A stretch of DNA of 64,000 bases, from assembly GCF_050303215.1 (NCBI RefSeq), contig NZ_JBNLBH010000151.1, positions 1-64,000 on the forward strand, read 5' to 3'. The DNA is from Haliangium sp050303215 (GTDB taxonomy: Bacteria; Myxococcota_A; Polyangia; Haliangiales; Haliangiaceae). Shown here in pieces: positions 9,435 to 25,054 of the stretch (positions within the stretch are counted from its first letter, which is position 1; each line of letters starts with the position of its first letter). Made by a program: the position numbers and the translations under genes. The notes under the pieces are model-generated. The model made no database searches. It was not told where the DNA came from and was given only the letters and a program-made list of their open reading frames with translations.

Positions 9435-11690
9435 ATGAGCAAACATCGTCAGGACTATCGCGGTCGCGCCTTCGAGGCCCTGCTGCGCTCGGTGCAGCGT
9501 TACGCTCACTCCGCCAAGGCGCCACGCCTGGGGCGCAAGTCCACGAGCACGGGCGGCAGCCTGCTCGGCGACGAGCCCGGCAACACCGAAGTCGCGGCCT
9601 GGTTCCTGGGCCCACGGGCCGAAAACGCCCAGCTCTTCGAACAGCTCGTGGTCGAGGCGCTGCGTGATCACGCCTTCTGGCGGCGCAACTTCCACCCCTC
9701 GGACCCGCCCGCGATCTCGGAGCGTATGAAGCGGGACCCGGGCTACCTCGAGTCGCTCGACACCCTCAACGCCGAGTTCGACCGCCTGCTGGCAGAGCTA
9801 AAGAAGTCGGCGCCCTTCTTCAGTCCCCGCTACCAGGGGCACATGGTCTGGGATCAGACCCTCCCTGGCATCATCGGCTACTTCGCGGGCATGCTGTACA
9901 ACCAGAACAACGTCTCCCTGGAGGCCTCACCGGTGACGACCGTGCTCGAGCTCGAGGCGGCGCGGGACTTGTACACCATGCTCGGCTACCGCAGCAGCGG
10001 CACGATCAAGCCGTGGGGGCACCTCACCTGCGGTGGCTCCACCGCCAACCTCGAGGCGCTGTGGGCGGCCCGCAACCTCACCTTCTACCCGCTGGCGCTG
10101 CGCCACGCGCTGCGCGAGGAGGCGACCCTGGCCGGGGCCCGAGAGCTGACCGTGACCCTGCCATCGGGCGCTACCGGCGGTCGCCTGGTCGATCTCGACA
10201 CCTGGCAGGCGCTCAACCTGGGCGTCGACGAGATCCTGGGCCTGTCCACGCGCATCGAGGCCGAGTTCGGGATCTCGCCGGACACGGTGACCGAGGCGGT
10301 CTCGCCGTACTCGCTGCAGAACCTGGGCTTCCCCGCCTTCGTGCGCCGCTTCCTCGATGGGGTTCCGGAGCCGGTGATCATCGCGCCCGGCTCCAAGCAC
10401 TACTCGCTCACCAAGGGGGCCGCGCTGCTGGGTGTCGGGGCCGATCACATCTACCGCGCCCCCCTGGACGTGGAGGGGCGCGTGGACATGGGCTGGGTGG
10501 AGCAGCTCCTCGACACCTGCGTCGCGGACAAACGGCCCGTGATCGCCGTGGTCGCGATCGTGGGCACCACCGAGGAGGGCACCGTCGACGACATCGCCAC
10601 CCTGCTCGATCTGCGCGATCGCAAGTATCGCGCCCAAGAGGTCGAGTTCATGGTCCACGCGGACGCGGCCTGGGGCGGCTACTTCGCGGCCTTGCTCCGG
10701 GACGGCGACGAGTCCGAGCCCGAGCCCGAGCCCCACGCCGCTCAGACCAAGCCGGTCTTGCCCCTGAGCAGTTACTCGACCCGGCAGTACGAGAACCTGC
10801 ATCGAGCCGACACCATCACCGTCGACCCCCACAAGACCGGCTACCTGCCCTACCCCGCCGGCGCGCTCTGCTATCGCAACGGCGCCCTGCGCAGCCTGGT
10901 CGCGTTCGACGCTCCGTACATCAACCCCGACGTCGACCACCGCTCGCTGGTCATCGGCAGCTACGGCGTCGAGGGCTCCAAGCCCGGGGCGGCCGCGGCC
11001 GGCGTGTACCTCAGTCACGCGGTGATCCGGCCCAACCGCTCCGGCTACGGCAAGATCCTGGCCCGCGCGCTGTACAACACCAAGCTGTTCCACTACCGGC
11101 TGTTGCAGATGAATCAACGCGAGCAGGACTTCGTGGTGGTGCCGACCCCGCGGCTCGGCCTGGACGGCGCCTTCGCCGACTGCGACAGCGAGGAGGAGGG
11201 CATGGCGCGGCTGCACGATGCCCTCGGCGACAAGTCCCACGCCGAGATCTTGAACAGCGATGGGGCCATGTCCCACCTGCGCGAGCTCAGCGCCGATCTC
11301 AACATCCTCACCTACGCCTTCAACTTCCGCCGAGACGGGGTCCTCAACCGCGACCTGGCCGCCGCCAACGGCTTCAACAAGCGCATCTACGAGCGCGTGG
11401 GCGTGCGCGCCGACGGGCGCCAGATCCAGGACTATCAGGTGATCCTGAGCACCACCGACTTCAAGAAGGACAGCTACGGCGCCACCTTCTTCAACGACTA
11501 CAAGCGCCGGCTGTTGGAGCTGGAGCAGGAAGTAGACGATCCGACCGAGGACTCGCTCACGGTGATGCGCTCAGTCATCATGGACCCGTGGCTGACCGAG
11601 GGCGCGGGCGGCACGTCCTTCATGGACACCATCATCGACGAGCTGGGTGCGGTGGTGCGCCAGGTGCTGGCCGAGATGCCGCCGGCCTGA
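9435..11690 (+). CDS. Group II PLP-dependent amino acid decarboxylase (tyrosine/glutamate decarboxylase-like)
   Basis: This 751-residue protein belongs to the fold-type I decarboxylases that turn an amino acid into its amine. Near residue 466, DTITVDPHKTGYLPYPAG holds the PLP-binding Lys; VHADAAWGGY holds the Asp that contacts the PLP nitrogen; GHLTCGGSTANLEALWAARN binds the cofactor phosphate; APGSKHYSLTKGAALLG is also conserved. It is longer than typical bacterial enzymes of 470-620 residues. The start used is the ATG of MSKHRQDYRG, because the upstream extension is Pro/Thr-rich without conservation. The Enterococcus-type tyrosine decarboxylase group is the closest look-alike; the substrate cannot be fixed from sequence. 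It lies between a tRNA and a transposase gene. Confidence 0.85.
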   Translation: MSKHRQDYRGRAFEALLRSVQRYAHSAKAPRLGRKSTSTGGSLLGDEPGNTEVAAWFLGPRAENAQLFEQLVVEALRDHAFWRRNFHPSDPPAISERMKRDPGYLESLDTLNAEFDRLLAELKKSAPFFSPRYQGHMVWDQTLPGIIGYFAGMLYNQNNVSLEASPVTTVLELEAARDLYTMLGYRSSGTIKPWGHLTCGGSTANLEALWAARNLTFYPLALRHALREEATLAGARELTVTLPSGATGGRLVDLDTWQALNLGVDEILGLSTRIEAEFGISPDTVTEAVSPYSLQNLGFPAFVRRFLDGVPEPVIIAPGSKHYSLTKGAALLGVGADHIYRAPLDVEGRVDMGWVEQLLDTCVADKRPVIAVVAIVGTTEEGTVDDIATLLDLRDRKYRAQEVEFMVHADAAWGGYFAALLRDGDESEPEPEPHAAQTKPVLPLSSYSTRQYENLHRADTITVDPHKTGYLPYPAGALCYRNGALRSLVAFDAPYINPDVDHRSLVIGSYGVEGSKPGAAAAGVYLSHAVIRPNRSGYGKILARALYNTKLFHYRLLQMNQREQDFVVVPTPRLGLDGAFADCDSEEEGMARLHDALGDKSHAEILNSDGAMSHLRELSADLNILTYAFNFRRDGVLNRDLAAANGFNKRIYERVGVRADGRQIQDYQVILSTTDFKKDSYGATFFNDYKRRLLELEQEVDDPTEDSLTVMRSVIMDPWLTEGAGGTSFMDTIIDELGAVVRQVLAEMPPA

Positions 11691-11963
11691 GCTCGCCTCG
11701 TCGGTTGGACGCCGCCACCCGTGGTGCGCGCGCGGCGACGTGACATTGGTCGAACAGTCGCCTCGGCAAGCACATCCGCTCCGATTGGCGACCACGGCTC
11801 GTCCCCATGTGAGATGGAGTGGGGGACAGATCTCGATCGAGCCTTCTCACGCGAATCCGGCGAAGTTTTTCAGGAGATTCACGCCACGCCGCAGCGAACG
11901 GGCCCGTGATGCCTTCATCGAGACGCCATATGCTGGTACAGATGTTTATCGTCCCTTCGTCCG

Positions 11964-13901
11964 ATGTATGCTCCCGGTCACCAGACGCGTTCGGGCGAGT
12001 CGTGTGAACTCACCCCTTCGGTCCTCGCAGGCCTGCTCCTCGAAGCGCGCAGCCACTTGCACCGGCTGGGGCTCCCCTGCCCCAGCCCAAGCGAGATCGT
12101 CTCGGCGAGCCAGGTTAGCTCCAGCCACGCCTACCAGCGCCGCGCCGAGGTCCGCGCCAGCTTGCGCGCGAGCCGCCGTCCCCGCGGCCGTCCGGCCCCG
12201 TGTGCAACCCCCGACATCGAGGCCGGCATCTCGCAGCGCGTGCTCCGCTTCGTGTTCGAACATCCCGGCAGCGTGACCTCCCACGGGGGCCGGCGCTTCT
12301 ACAGCGACGAGTTCAAGGCGCTGATTCTGGCCCTCCGCCAGGACCACCCCGAGCTCACCACGCGTGTATTCGCCCGGACGGTCCAGGTCCAACCAACCAC
12401 CCTACGGAGGTGGGAGCAGTCATCTGATCGTTCCTCGGCGCGCGCGCGCCGGCCCCGCACCGATGACGCGCCCTCGGCTCGGGTCGCCGCGTGTACGGCC
12501 AACGCTCGCACTCCCGAGGCCCGGTTGGTCGACGCCTGGCGGAGCTGGCGGGGCTCGTTCTCCGGCTTCTGCAAATACGCGCAAACCCACCTCGGCCTAC
12601 CCTGGCAGCGCACCGCCATCTCCCGCCACCTCGCCGACGCCGGGCTGCGCACGCCCGTGCCCCGACGTGCCCAACCACACAGCACCGAGGCCCCGCGGGG
12701 TGCGTTCTTGAGCTTCTTCCCCGGCGCGCTGTGGACCAGCGACGGCACGGTCATCAAGGTCACCATCGACGGCCAGGAGCACGTATTCAACCTGCAATTG
12801 GTCGTAGACACCGACAGCGGCGCCATTGTCGGCATGTCGGTACGCGACCATGAGGATGGAATCGCGGTGCGTGACGCCTTCGCCGACGCGGTCCAGACCA
12901 CGGGCGCGCCCCCGCTGGGCCTCGTACTCGACCGTCGGCCCAGCAACCACGGCGCCGAGGTCGCTGAGCTGAATCGGCACACCACGGTCGTACACGCCGG
13001 CAAGAACCGACCCCAGAGCAAGGGCCACGTCGAGGGCGCGTTCGGCCTCTTCTCCCAGCTCGTGCCCGCGCTCGAGCTCGAGCTCGGGCGCGACCCCCGA
13101 ACTCTCGACCCCCGCGCGCTGGCCCGACAGCTCCTCTCGCTCGTGGTCCAGACCTGGGCGCGCACCTGTAACCATCGACCACGCCGATCCCGCGGCCAGC
13201 GCAGCCGCTTCGATCTCTACCGCTCCCACCAGCCCGATCCCGTGCTCGACCGGCGCGCCCGCGCCGACATCGCTCGCCGGGCCTGGCGGTCCCGAGGCCG
13301 GCGCCGGTGCAACGGCACCGAGTTGGGCTTGCACCGGTTCGTGCGCACCGAGTTGGCGGCGCTGGGCATCCCGGACCCGAGCGGCTACGTCGCCACCGTG
13401 CTGTCGGGACGACCGGCCGACGCCGTGTTAGAGGGCCTCGCCGTGTATCACGGCAAGCAGGCCGCGGGCACCCTGCCGGACGACGCCGATGGTCCCTACC
13501 TGCTCGGTATCGTCGAGCGCCTGTGCGAAGATCGCGAGGGCCAGGCCATCAGCGCCGCCCTGTGGCACACCCGCGGCGCCGCGCGCGAGCACGTCCTGGC
13601 CACCCTGGACGACATGGAAGCGCGCGCCCGCGCCGGCGCCCGCGCCCGCGTCGACGACCCGTCCGCGACCGACGCGGTTGACAACGCAGTCGACCACGCC
13701 ATGGACGCCGACAGCGATTGCGACCGCCGGATGTGGCTCGCGGTCGCGGCCCGGATCATCCGCGCCGCCCCCGGGCGCTACCAGCGCAGGCTCTACCGCC
13801 GCGCCAGCCACCGCCTGGTGGCGCACCGACGGCTGCGTGCGGCCGCCCGCCTGCGCGCGCTCCGGATCCTGGCGGCGGAGCTCATACCGCTCCACGCCTG
13901 A
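11964..13901 (+). mobile_element. Orphan rve-type DDE transposase/integrase gene
   Basis: The 645-residue frame begins MYAPGHQTRSGESC. Residues about 30-170 look like HTH and DNA-binding helices (YSDEFKALILALRQ, FARTVQVQPTTLRRWEQ). The central part is an integrase-core fold: Asp in ALWTSDGTVIKVTI, Asp in LGLVLDRRPSNHGAEV and Glu in QSKGHVEGAFG form the DDE triad. The C-terminal 250 residues are Arg/Ala-rich with an acidic patch (DAVDNAVDHAMDADSDCD). I found no clear terminal inverted repeats or target duplications in the 273 bp upstream or 352 bp downstream, and no helper ATPase, so it may be a stranded remnant or domesticated. All three catalytic residues are present. Confidence 0.75.
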
Positions 13902-14253
13902 CCCGCATCGGACCCGCCCACCCGCTCTGGGACGGCGCCTTCACGCCGACACCCGGCGTCACATTCGCTGACACATTTCGTGTCTTCAATTCACACCTGC
14001 ACGTGCGGGTGTTGCAGCTACGCCCCGGGATCCGCGGTCGAGCGGGGATTCCAATCCGGACGGATCTCAAAATAAGTCAATCCGGACATTCCGATCTTTT
14101 GCGCTCGAAACCGCTTGACCCACGCACATAGGCCCCTTGTGTCTGCTTGCCATAGCCTGAGCGCACGAGAGCCAACCGGTGTGCCCGGCGCGACCGCCCC
14201 GACGGCTCGCGTCTGCGGCGCCCTCCTTCAACCTCTACGCCCCAGCTACCACC
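13902..14253. other. Intergenic region upstream of the radical SAM gene cluster
   Basis: This 352-bp gap is less GC-rich in its middle. It holds an inverted repeat GACAC-ATTTC-GTGTC (13970-13984) and a direct repeat AATCCGGAC at 14053-14061 and 14079-14087. TTGACC at 14115-14120 could be a -35 element, but no good -10 is seen. It is the most likely promoter region for the downstream cluster; sites are candidates only. Confidence 0.4.
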
Positions 14254-15714
<1,461 letters not shown>

Positions 15715-15785
15715 TCCGTCCCCAGCGTCCCGACCGCGTCCGCCCGCGCCGCGGATGCGTTGCACACACGGGTGCAGCGCTCCAG

Positions 15786-15802
15786 CGGGTGCAGCGCACC
15801 CG
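15786..15802. promoter_or_regulatory. Hairpin between maturase and Cys-pentad protein genes
   Basis: CGGGTGC-AGC-GCACCCG is a perfect 7-bp-arm inverted repeat. GGGTGCAGCGC occurs twice nearby (first copy from 15770), so alternative pairings are possible. It sits 72-115 bp after the maturase stop and before the highly Cys-rich gene, where it could reduce or balance expression. There is no T-tract. Confidence 0.4.
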
Positions 15803-15901
15803 TGCGCGCGGCCCCGCCTCTGTCTCCCGCCGTCCGGAGCGTCCGGCGGCGGCCTGTGACCCCAACCAGATCTCATCTCAGTAACGCAAGGAACTCAAGT
15901 C

Positions 15902-17875
<1,974 letters not shown>

Positions 17876-17884
17876 CCATCCCGG

Positions 17885-17900
17885 CCGGACGATCGTCCGG
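17885..17900. promoter_or_regulatory. 16-bp perfect palindrome after the Cys-pentad gene
   Basis: CCGGACGATCGTCCGG is self-complementary over 16 bp and starts 9 bp after the stop. GTCCGG repeats once more directly after it. It could be a dimeric regulator site or part of a weak hairpin; no T-tract follows. Confidence 0.45.
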
Positions 17901-18063
17901 TCGTCCGGTCACTACCTTCGGACCACGGGGGCGGGCTGCTCGCTGACCCAACGGTGCCACCTGTGGGGCACCTGGTTGGCGGCGCGCGCCCGCGGGGGGC
18001 GGGCCGCTCGCCGGCTCACTGGGCAGCCCGCTCCCCTCCCCCGCCTTCCCCTCTCGGCTCACC

Positions 18064-20022
<1,959 letters not shown>

Positions 20023-20042
20023 GCCCTCGGGAGCCATCTATC

Positions 20043-20648
20043 ATGCGTTTGTTCTTGTGGATCGCCATCATCGCCCTCGCCGTCGTCATGCTGGCGGCCG
20101 TGGTTTGGACCGGCATCGGCTGGCTGCGCGGGCGCATGCAGCGCGCCGGCGAGCGCCGGGTGAGCGAGCGCTACGCCGCCGACGTGGTGCGGCGCTCCGA
20201 CCCCGAGGCCAACTTCTTCGGATTCGGCACCCGCGGCGCCGCGCAGGTCCGTGGCAGCGGCGTTCTGGTGCTCACGCCCACCGAGCTGTGGTTCAGCCGC
20301 TACGCGTTCCGCGTTGACCACGCCATCCCGCTGGAGCGCATCGACGAGGTCGAGCTCGTCGGCTCGCACCTGGGCAAGAAGATCCTCGGCCGCAAGCTGC
20401 TGCTGGTCCGCTTCCACAACCAGGACGGCAACCAGGACAGCGCCGCCTGGATGGTAGACGACCCTGTCGCGTGGCAGAACGACGTCCTGCGCTGGGTCGC
20501 CCTGGCCCAGGTGACCGAGTACCCGCCCCCGGGCACTACCGCGGACGCGGCCCCGGGCACGCTCCCAGACGCCCCCTACGAGCAGCCGACCAACCCCGGT
20601 CACCCGGCCGCGGTCACTCCGAGCGACAGCGAGCCCGACGGCCCCTGA
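20043..20648 (+). CDS. Membrane-anchored PH-like domain protein
   Basis: The 201-residue product has one N-terminal membrane helix (residues 4-26; LFLWIAIIALAVVMLAAVVWTGI), a basic juxtamembrane stretch, then a domain with alternating strands (GSGVLVLTPTELWFSRYAF, AIPLERIDEVELVGSHLGKKILG, KLLLVRFHNQDG) like bacterial PH/GRAM-type domains. The last 45 residues are a Pro/Ala-rich tail. It starts 20 bp after the B12 radical SAM stop, so it is co-transcribed. A larger frame upstream overlaps the radical SAM gene and is not used. It may tether the modification complex to the membrane, which is inference. Confidence 0.75.
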   Translation: MRLFLWIAIIALAVVMLAAVVWTGIGWLRGRMQRAGERRVSERYAADVVRRSDPEANFFGFGTRGAAQVRGSGVLVLTPTELWFSRYAFRVDHAIPLERIDEVELVGSHLGKKILGRKLLLVRFHNQDGNQDSAAWMVDDPVAWQNDVLRWVALAQVTEYPPPGTTADAAPGTLPDAPYEQPTNPGHPAAVTPSDSEPDGP

Positions 20649-20769
20649 CCCCGGCGGCCGATGCCCATGGCTGCCGCCACGCTCTCCCTCCCTCGATCAG
20701 TATCGGACGACCGTCCACCCCTTCCATCGAGCTCAGCCCGATGCACGCCCGACGTGCGCGAGAACGACC

Positions 20770-21681
20770 ATGCAAGAACTCCAAGATCAACAGCCCACGC
20801 CCTCCAACGGCCAATACATCCCCGGGTCCGCGCTCGATCCCGTGCTGTCCACGGTGCGCGCCGCCAACCACCTCATCGGCGTCTACGAGCGCCACTTCGC
20901 CGGGCGCTCCCGCGCCAGCCGGGACGCGCGCTGCCTGGGCGAGCTGCTCGAACGACTGCTCGATTGCCAGCATCGCCTCGAGTCCCTGCCCGACGCGGCC
21001 ACGCGCGAGCGCGCCGCCGACTCGCTGGCCACGGTCGAGCGCCAGGCGCTCATGCTCGAGGACGAGTGCACTCACATCCTCAACGCCCGCCAGGTCCAGG
21101 CCCCGGCCGAGCGCGCCGCGCTCCTGGCCACACGCATCAACGAGCAGTTCGCGCTCTACCGCACCCACTTCGCGGGCCAGAGCCGACTCTCACGGCGCCC
21201 GCGCCTGCTCCAGCGCATCATCAACAACCTGGACGACATCCAGGCCGAGCTCGATGACAAGGCCTTGCTCGAGCTCGATGACGACGGCACGTCCGAGGCC
21301 AACCGCAAGCTGGTCGCCGAGGAGCTGCCCCGCCTGCGCCGTGAGCTGGGCTTGATCGAGCTGGAGCACCAGGCCGCCTCGGTCACCGAGCGCGCCGCCG
21401 CGCTGGGCGTGGCCGCCAACACCGAGCTGCGCGCGTACAACCTGTACTTCGCCGGTCAGGATCGAGCGACCCGCGAGCCCGAGCGCCTGCTGAGCATCTG
21501 TGATCGGCTCACCGAGATCGAGTGGCAGTTCCTCGACATGATCGGCCAGTACCACAGCGAAGCCATCACCCGCAGCCTCGACGCCGTACAGGTCTGCCTC
21601 GACCTGTACCTGAGCGAGTACGAACAGATCTTGGCCATCCGCAGCACCGCCGCCCCGACTCCCGACGACGCTGCGGCGTGA
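20770..21681 (+). CDS. Helical protein with three YxxxFAG repeats, unknown function
   Basis: I do not recognise a named family for this 303-residue protein. It is Leu/Glu/Arg-rich and almost all helical. It has three repeats of about 92 residues, each opening with an aromatic-FAG motif: VYERHFAGRSRASR (residues about 38-51), LYRTHFAGQSRLSR (129-142) and AYNLYFAGQDRATR (222-235), each followed by L..(R)L..(Q/E). A fourth, decayed copy starts at LYLSEYEQIL (279). The first 30 residues are Gln/Pro-rich. It has no signal or membrane segment. It lies inside the cluster, between the PH-like and coiled-coil membrane proteins, and probably is a scaffold or partner protein. Confidence 0.7.
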   Translation: MQELQDQQPTPSNGQYIPGSALDPVLSTVRAANHLIGVYERHFAGRSRASRDARCLGELLERLLDCQHRLESLPDAATRERAADSLATVERQALMLEDECTHILNARQVQAPAERAALLATRINEQFALYRTHFAGQSRLSRRPRLLQRIINNLDDIQAELDDKALLELDDDGTSEANRKLVAEELPRLRRELGLIELEHQAASVTERAAALGVAANTELRAYNLYFAGQDRATREPERLLSICDRLTEIEWQFLDMIGQYHSEAITRSLDAVQVCLDLYLSEYEQILAIRSTAAPTPDDAAA

Positions 21682-21705
21682 GCGGCGCCCCGATTGGAGC
21701 TCGAC

Positions 21706-22104
21706 ATGGAACAGCAGAACCTCGTGACCTTGCTCCTCGGTGGCGGCGGCCTGGGCGCGCTCTGGGCGCTCATGCGCTGGTACCTCAAAGAGCGCCTACA
21801 GCGCGACCTGGATCGACAGAATTGGGAACAAGAGGTCCAGAAGCGCCGCGACGAGCTGCGAATGACCAAGCTCAAGTACGAGCAAGAGGCCATGCGCGAC
21901 GTCTTCCAACGCTTCGGCGAGCTCAGCGACCGCATGTCCGAGCTCATCCTCGAGCTGGCGTTGCCGCCGCAGGCCGATAAGGCCCCGCCGCTCGGCGCGC
22001 CGGGCGACGGCCCGCGCGTCCGCCCCCTACCAAGCGACCGCTCGTCCAACCGATCCAGCCCCGAGACCAATTCACGCACCGCCAATCCGAGTAGATCCTC
22101 ATGA
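21706..22104 (+). CDS. Small membrane protein with coiled coil, paralogue of the next gene
   Basis: The 132-residue product has an N-terminal membrane helix (LVTLLLGGGGLGALWALMRWYL), a charged coiled coil (QNWEQEVQKRRDELRMTKLKYEQEA) and VFQRFGELSDRMSELILELA, then a Ser/Pro/Asn-rich tail. The start is the second ATG (MEQQNL), with GGAG 7 bp upstream. The motif R(F/Y)xxL(S/T)DRM(S/A)(E/D)L(I/V) recurs in the next protein, so the two are related. Their genes overlap by 4 bp (ATGA). The function is unknown. Confidence 0.7.
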   Translation: MEQQNLVTLLLGGGGLGALWALMRWYLKERLQRDLDRQNWEQEVQKRRDELRMTKLKYEQEAMRDVFQRFGELSDRMSELILELALPPQADKAPPLGAPGDGPRVRPLPSDRSSNRSSPETNSRTANPSRSS

Positions 22105-22625
22105 CGGACTCGCCCCAGTTCCTCTACGTCCTCGTCGTCTCCGTGCTGGTCATGGAGACCATCGTGCTCCTCACCCTGCGCGTGGTGCTCCACCGCGTGG
22201 AGAGGCAAATCGTGGCTCACAACCCCCGCCGCCGCGGCGACACCGCCGAGGGCAACGACTACTTTGGCGACGACGCCACCCTCGGCAGCCCCTTGGCCGA
22301 CGTGTTCCGCCGCTACAGCCTCTTGACCGATCGCATGGCGGACCTGGTCTTCGAGCTCACCGCGCAACGAAACCAAGCCGTGTCGAGCGTCGACGCCGCC
22401 GCTCCGGAGAACTCGCCCGGCCTGGTCACGGTGCCCCCTCAACCGTCGATCGCGGGCGTCCTGACGACGCCCGACAGCGGCGGAGGGTCCAGCACCGAGC
22501 CCGAGCCAACAGCCACGGTTCCAGCACGAGCAAACGACGCCGCGCTCCCATCGCTCCCCGACGAGCGTACGCGCTCGAAGTCAGGCCGCCCCCCTTCCTC
22601 TCGGGACGATCCCGCCGGCGACTGA
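22101..22625 (+). CDS. Small membrane protein, paralogue of the preceding gene
   Basis: The 174-residue product has an N-terminal membrane helix (FLYVLVVSVLVMETIVLLTLRVVL) and, near residue 68, VFRRYSLLTDRMADLVFELT, which matches VFQRFGELSDRMSELILELA in the preceding protein at conserved spacing from the membrane helix. The last 80 residues are disordered (Pro/Ser/Thr). ATGA overlap with the upstream gene shows coupling, so the pair may form a heteromer. No known family is recognised. Confidence 0.7.
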   Translation: MTDSPQFLYVLVVSVLVMETIVLLTLRVVLHRVERQIVAHNPRRRGDTAEGNDYFGDDATLGSPLADVFRRYSLLTDRMADLVFELTAQRNQAVSSVDAAAPENSPGLVTVPPQPSIAGVLTTPDSGGGSSTEPEPTATVPARANDAALPSLPDERTRSKSGRPPSSRDDPAGD

Positions 22626-22645
22626 GCGTCGCCAGGAGCCCCGCC

Positions 22646-23758
22646 ATGTACCGCACCTCGTTCGACCACCTGTCCTCCGCCGCGCCGCCACGAGCTCATC
22701 GGCTCCGGCAGCGCCTCGCCCGCCACCTGGCGCCCCTGGTCGGCTACGGCCTCGTCGCCGCCGGCTGCGGCGCCACCATCCCCGACATCTCCCCCTTTGC
22801 CGGCGCCACCGCCAGCCTCTATGAGGGCATGGAGTTGGTCGGCAGCGAGACCTCACGCCAGCTCGCGCCGCTGACCACCCCCATCGAGTGCCCGGCATCA
22901 GCCCCGGCCGCCGAATCCGGCGGACACGAGCCCTCCCCCGCTCCTACCACCGCAGGCGCGTCGACCGCCGCCGGCGAGGAGACGGAGACACAGGGCCGGC
23001 CTCGGACATCGCCGCAGACCTGCTTCGAGCGGCTGTGGACGCCCCGCGTGGTCACGCTGGCCGCGTTCGCGGCCTACGCCGAGCGGCTGGCCCAGATCAC
23101 CTCCACAGCCGACTCGGACGACCAGGCCCAAGCCGCCATGAGCGCGGTCGAGTCCCTGCTCGGCGAGCTGTCGGTTCCGGCCCTCCCCAGCGCATTGACC
23201 GACACCGCCCGTCAGGCCCTCGCTGCCTGGCGCCGCGAGCAAGCCGCCAAGCGGCTCGCCGATGTGGTCGCGCGCGCGTCGCCGCACGTCGACCGCCTGG
23301 CCCAGGTGCTCCTCGCCGACCTCGACGACACCCGCGCGCTGCTCGTCCTGACCCGCAGCAAGCTGCGTCTCGACCGCGTCAGCGCTCACAACGACGAGCT
23401 GTCCCTGCGCCGGAGCCTGGAGCGCCGCCGGCGCGCGCTCATCGTCCAGGTGGAGCAAAGCGTCACCGCGAGCGGTACGACGCCGGCCAACGCCGGCCCG
23501 TCCGGCGGCGAGGTCCTGGCCGAGCTCGAGCGTATCCAGGCCTTGCTCGCCGCGCTGCCCAGCGAGGACAGCCTCACCCCGTCCGGCATCGACACCGCTC
23601 TGGCGGCCATCGACGCCGGCGCGCGGGCCCTGACCGCCTGGCGAGACGCACATGCCCGCCTGGCCGAAGCGCTGACGCAGCAGCGCACCCCCAGCTTGCA
23701 TCGGTTACAGGCCGCCACCCAGCTCCTGCGCCGCGTGCTCGACCTCCCTCATCCCTGA
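22646..23758 (+). CDS. Predicted lipoprotein, helical, unknown function
   Basis: The 370-residue product opens with a basic, unusually long n-region and a hydrophobic stretch ending in the lipobox LVAAGC (Cys at about residue 41), so it is probably a lipoprotein. Then come an Ala/Pro/Thr linker and a long Leu/Ala/Arg-rich helical region (RLADVVARASPHVDRLAQVLLADLDDTRALLVL). AGGAG lies 8 bp before the ATG. It belongs to the same operon-like run and has no recognisable enzyme motif. It may be the envelope part of the system. Confidence 0.7.
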   Translation: MYRTSFDHLSSAAPPRAHRLRQRLARHLAPLVGYGLVAAGCGATIPDISPFAGATASLYEGMELVGSETSRQLAPLTTPIECPASAPAAESGGHEPSPAPTTAGASTAAGEETETQGRPRTSPQTCFERLWTPRVVTLAAFAAYAERLAQITSTADSDDQAQAAMSAVESLLGELSVPALPSALTDTARQALAAWRREQAAKRLADVVARASPHVDRLAQVLLADLDDTRALLVLTRSKLRLDRVSAHNDELSLRRSLERRRRALIVQVEQSVTASGTTPANAGPSGGEVLAELERIQALLAALPSEDSLTPSGIDTALAAIDAGARALTAWRDAHARLAEALTQQRTPSLHRLQAATQLLRRVLDLPHP

Positions 23759-23782
23759 CCCTCTCACGACAGGAGCCTTTCC

Positions 23783-24094
23783 ATGTCCATCGCCATCGAC
23801 TGGGACGCCATCGAACCCACCCGAGAGGCCTGGAGCGCCGTGCTCGACAGCCTGCTCGACCAGGCCCGCGTCGCCGCCACCGGCACCGTCGACGAGCGCC
23901 AGGCCGTCATCGACGCGCTGTCCAGCTTCATCGCCTACTCGCCCTCCGGGTTGTCCGGGAAGCTCGACGTCCTGGCCCGGCTCACCGCCGACGAGCTGTT
24001 CACCGCCTCGGCCGAGGCCCTGATGCACAGCATCGACGAGCGTCGGGGCGCGCTCGACCGGATCCGCACCGGGCTCGACTCGTCGAAGCCGTGA
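23783..24094 (+). CDS. Small helical protein, unknown function
   Basis: The 103-residue product (MSIAIDWDAIEPTREAWSAV) is helical and acidic, with no Cys, signal or membrane segment. AGGAG lies 8 bp before the ATG, a strong support for a real gene. It starts 24 bp after the lipoprotein stop. No family is recognised. Confidence 0.7.
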   Translation: MSIAIDWDAIEPTREAWSAVLDSLLDQARVAATGTVDERQAVIDALSSFIAYSPSGLSGKLDVLARLTADELFTASAEALMHSIDERRGALDRIRTGLDSSKP

Positions 24095-24137
24095 TCATCC
24101 CTCTCCCCTCCCCGCTCACCTAGCCACGAGATCGCTC

Positions 24138-25041
<904 letters not shown>

Positions 25042-25054
25042 CCCATCTGCAGTC

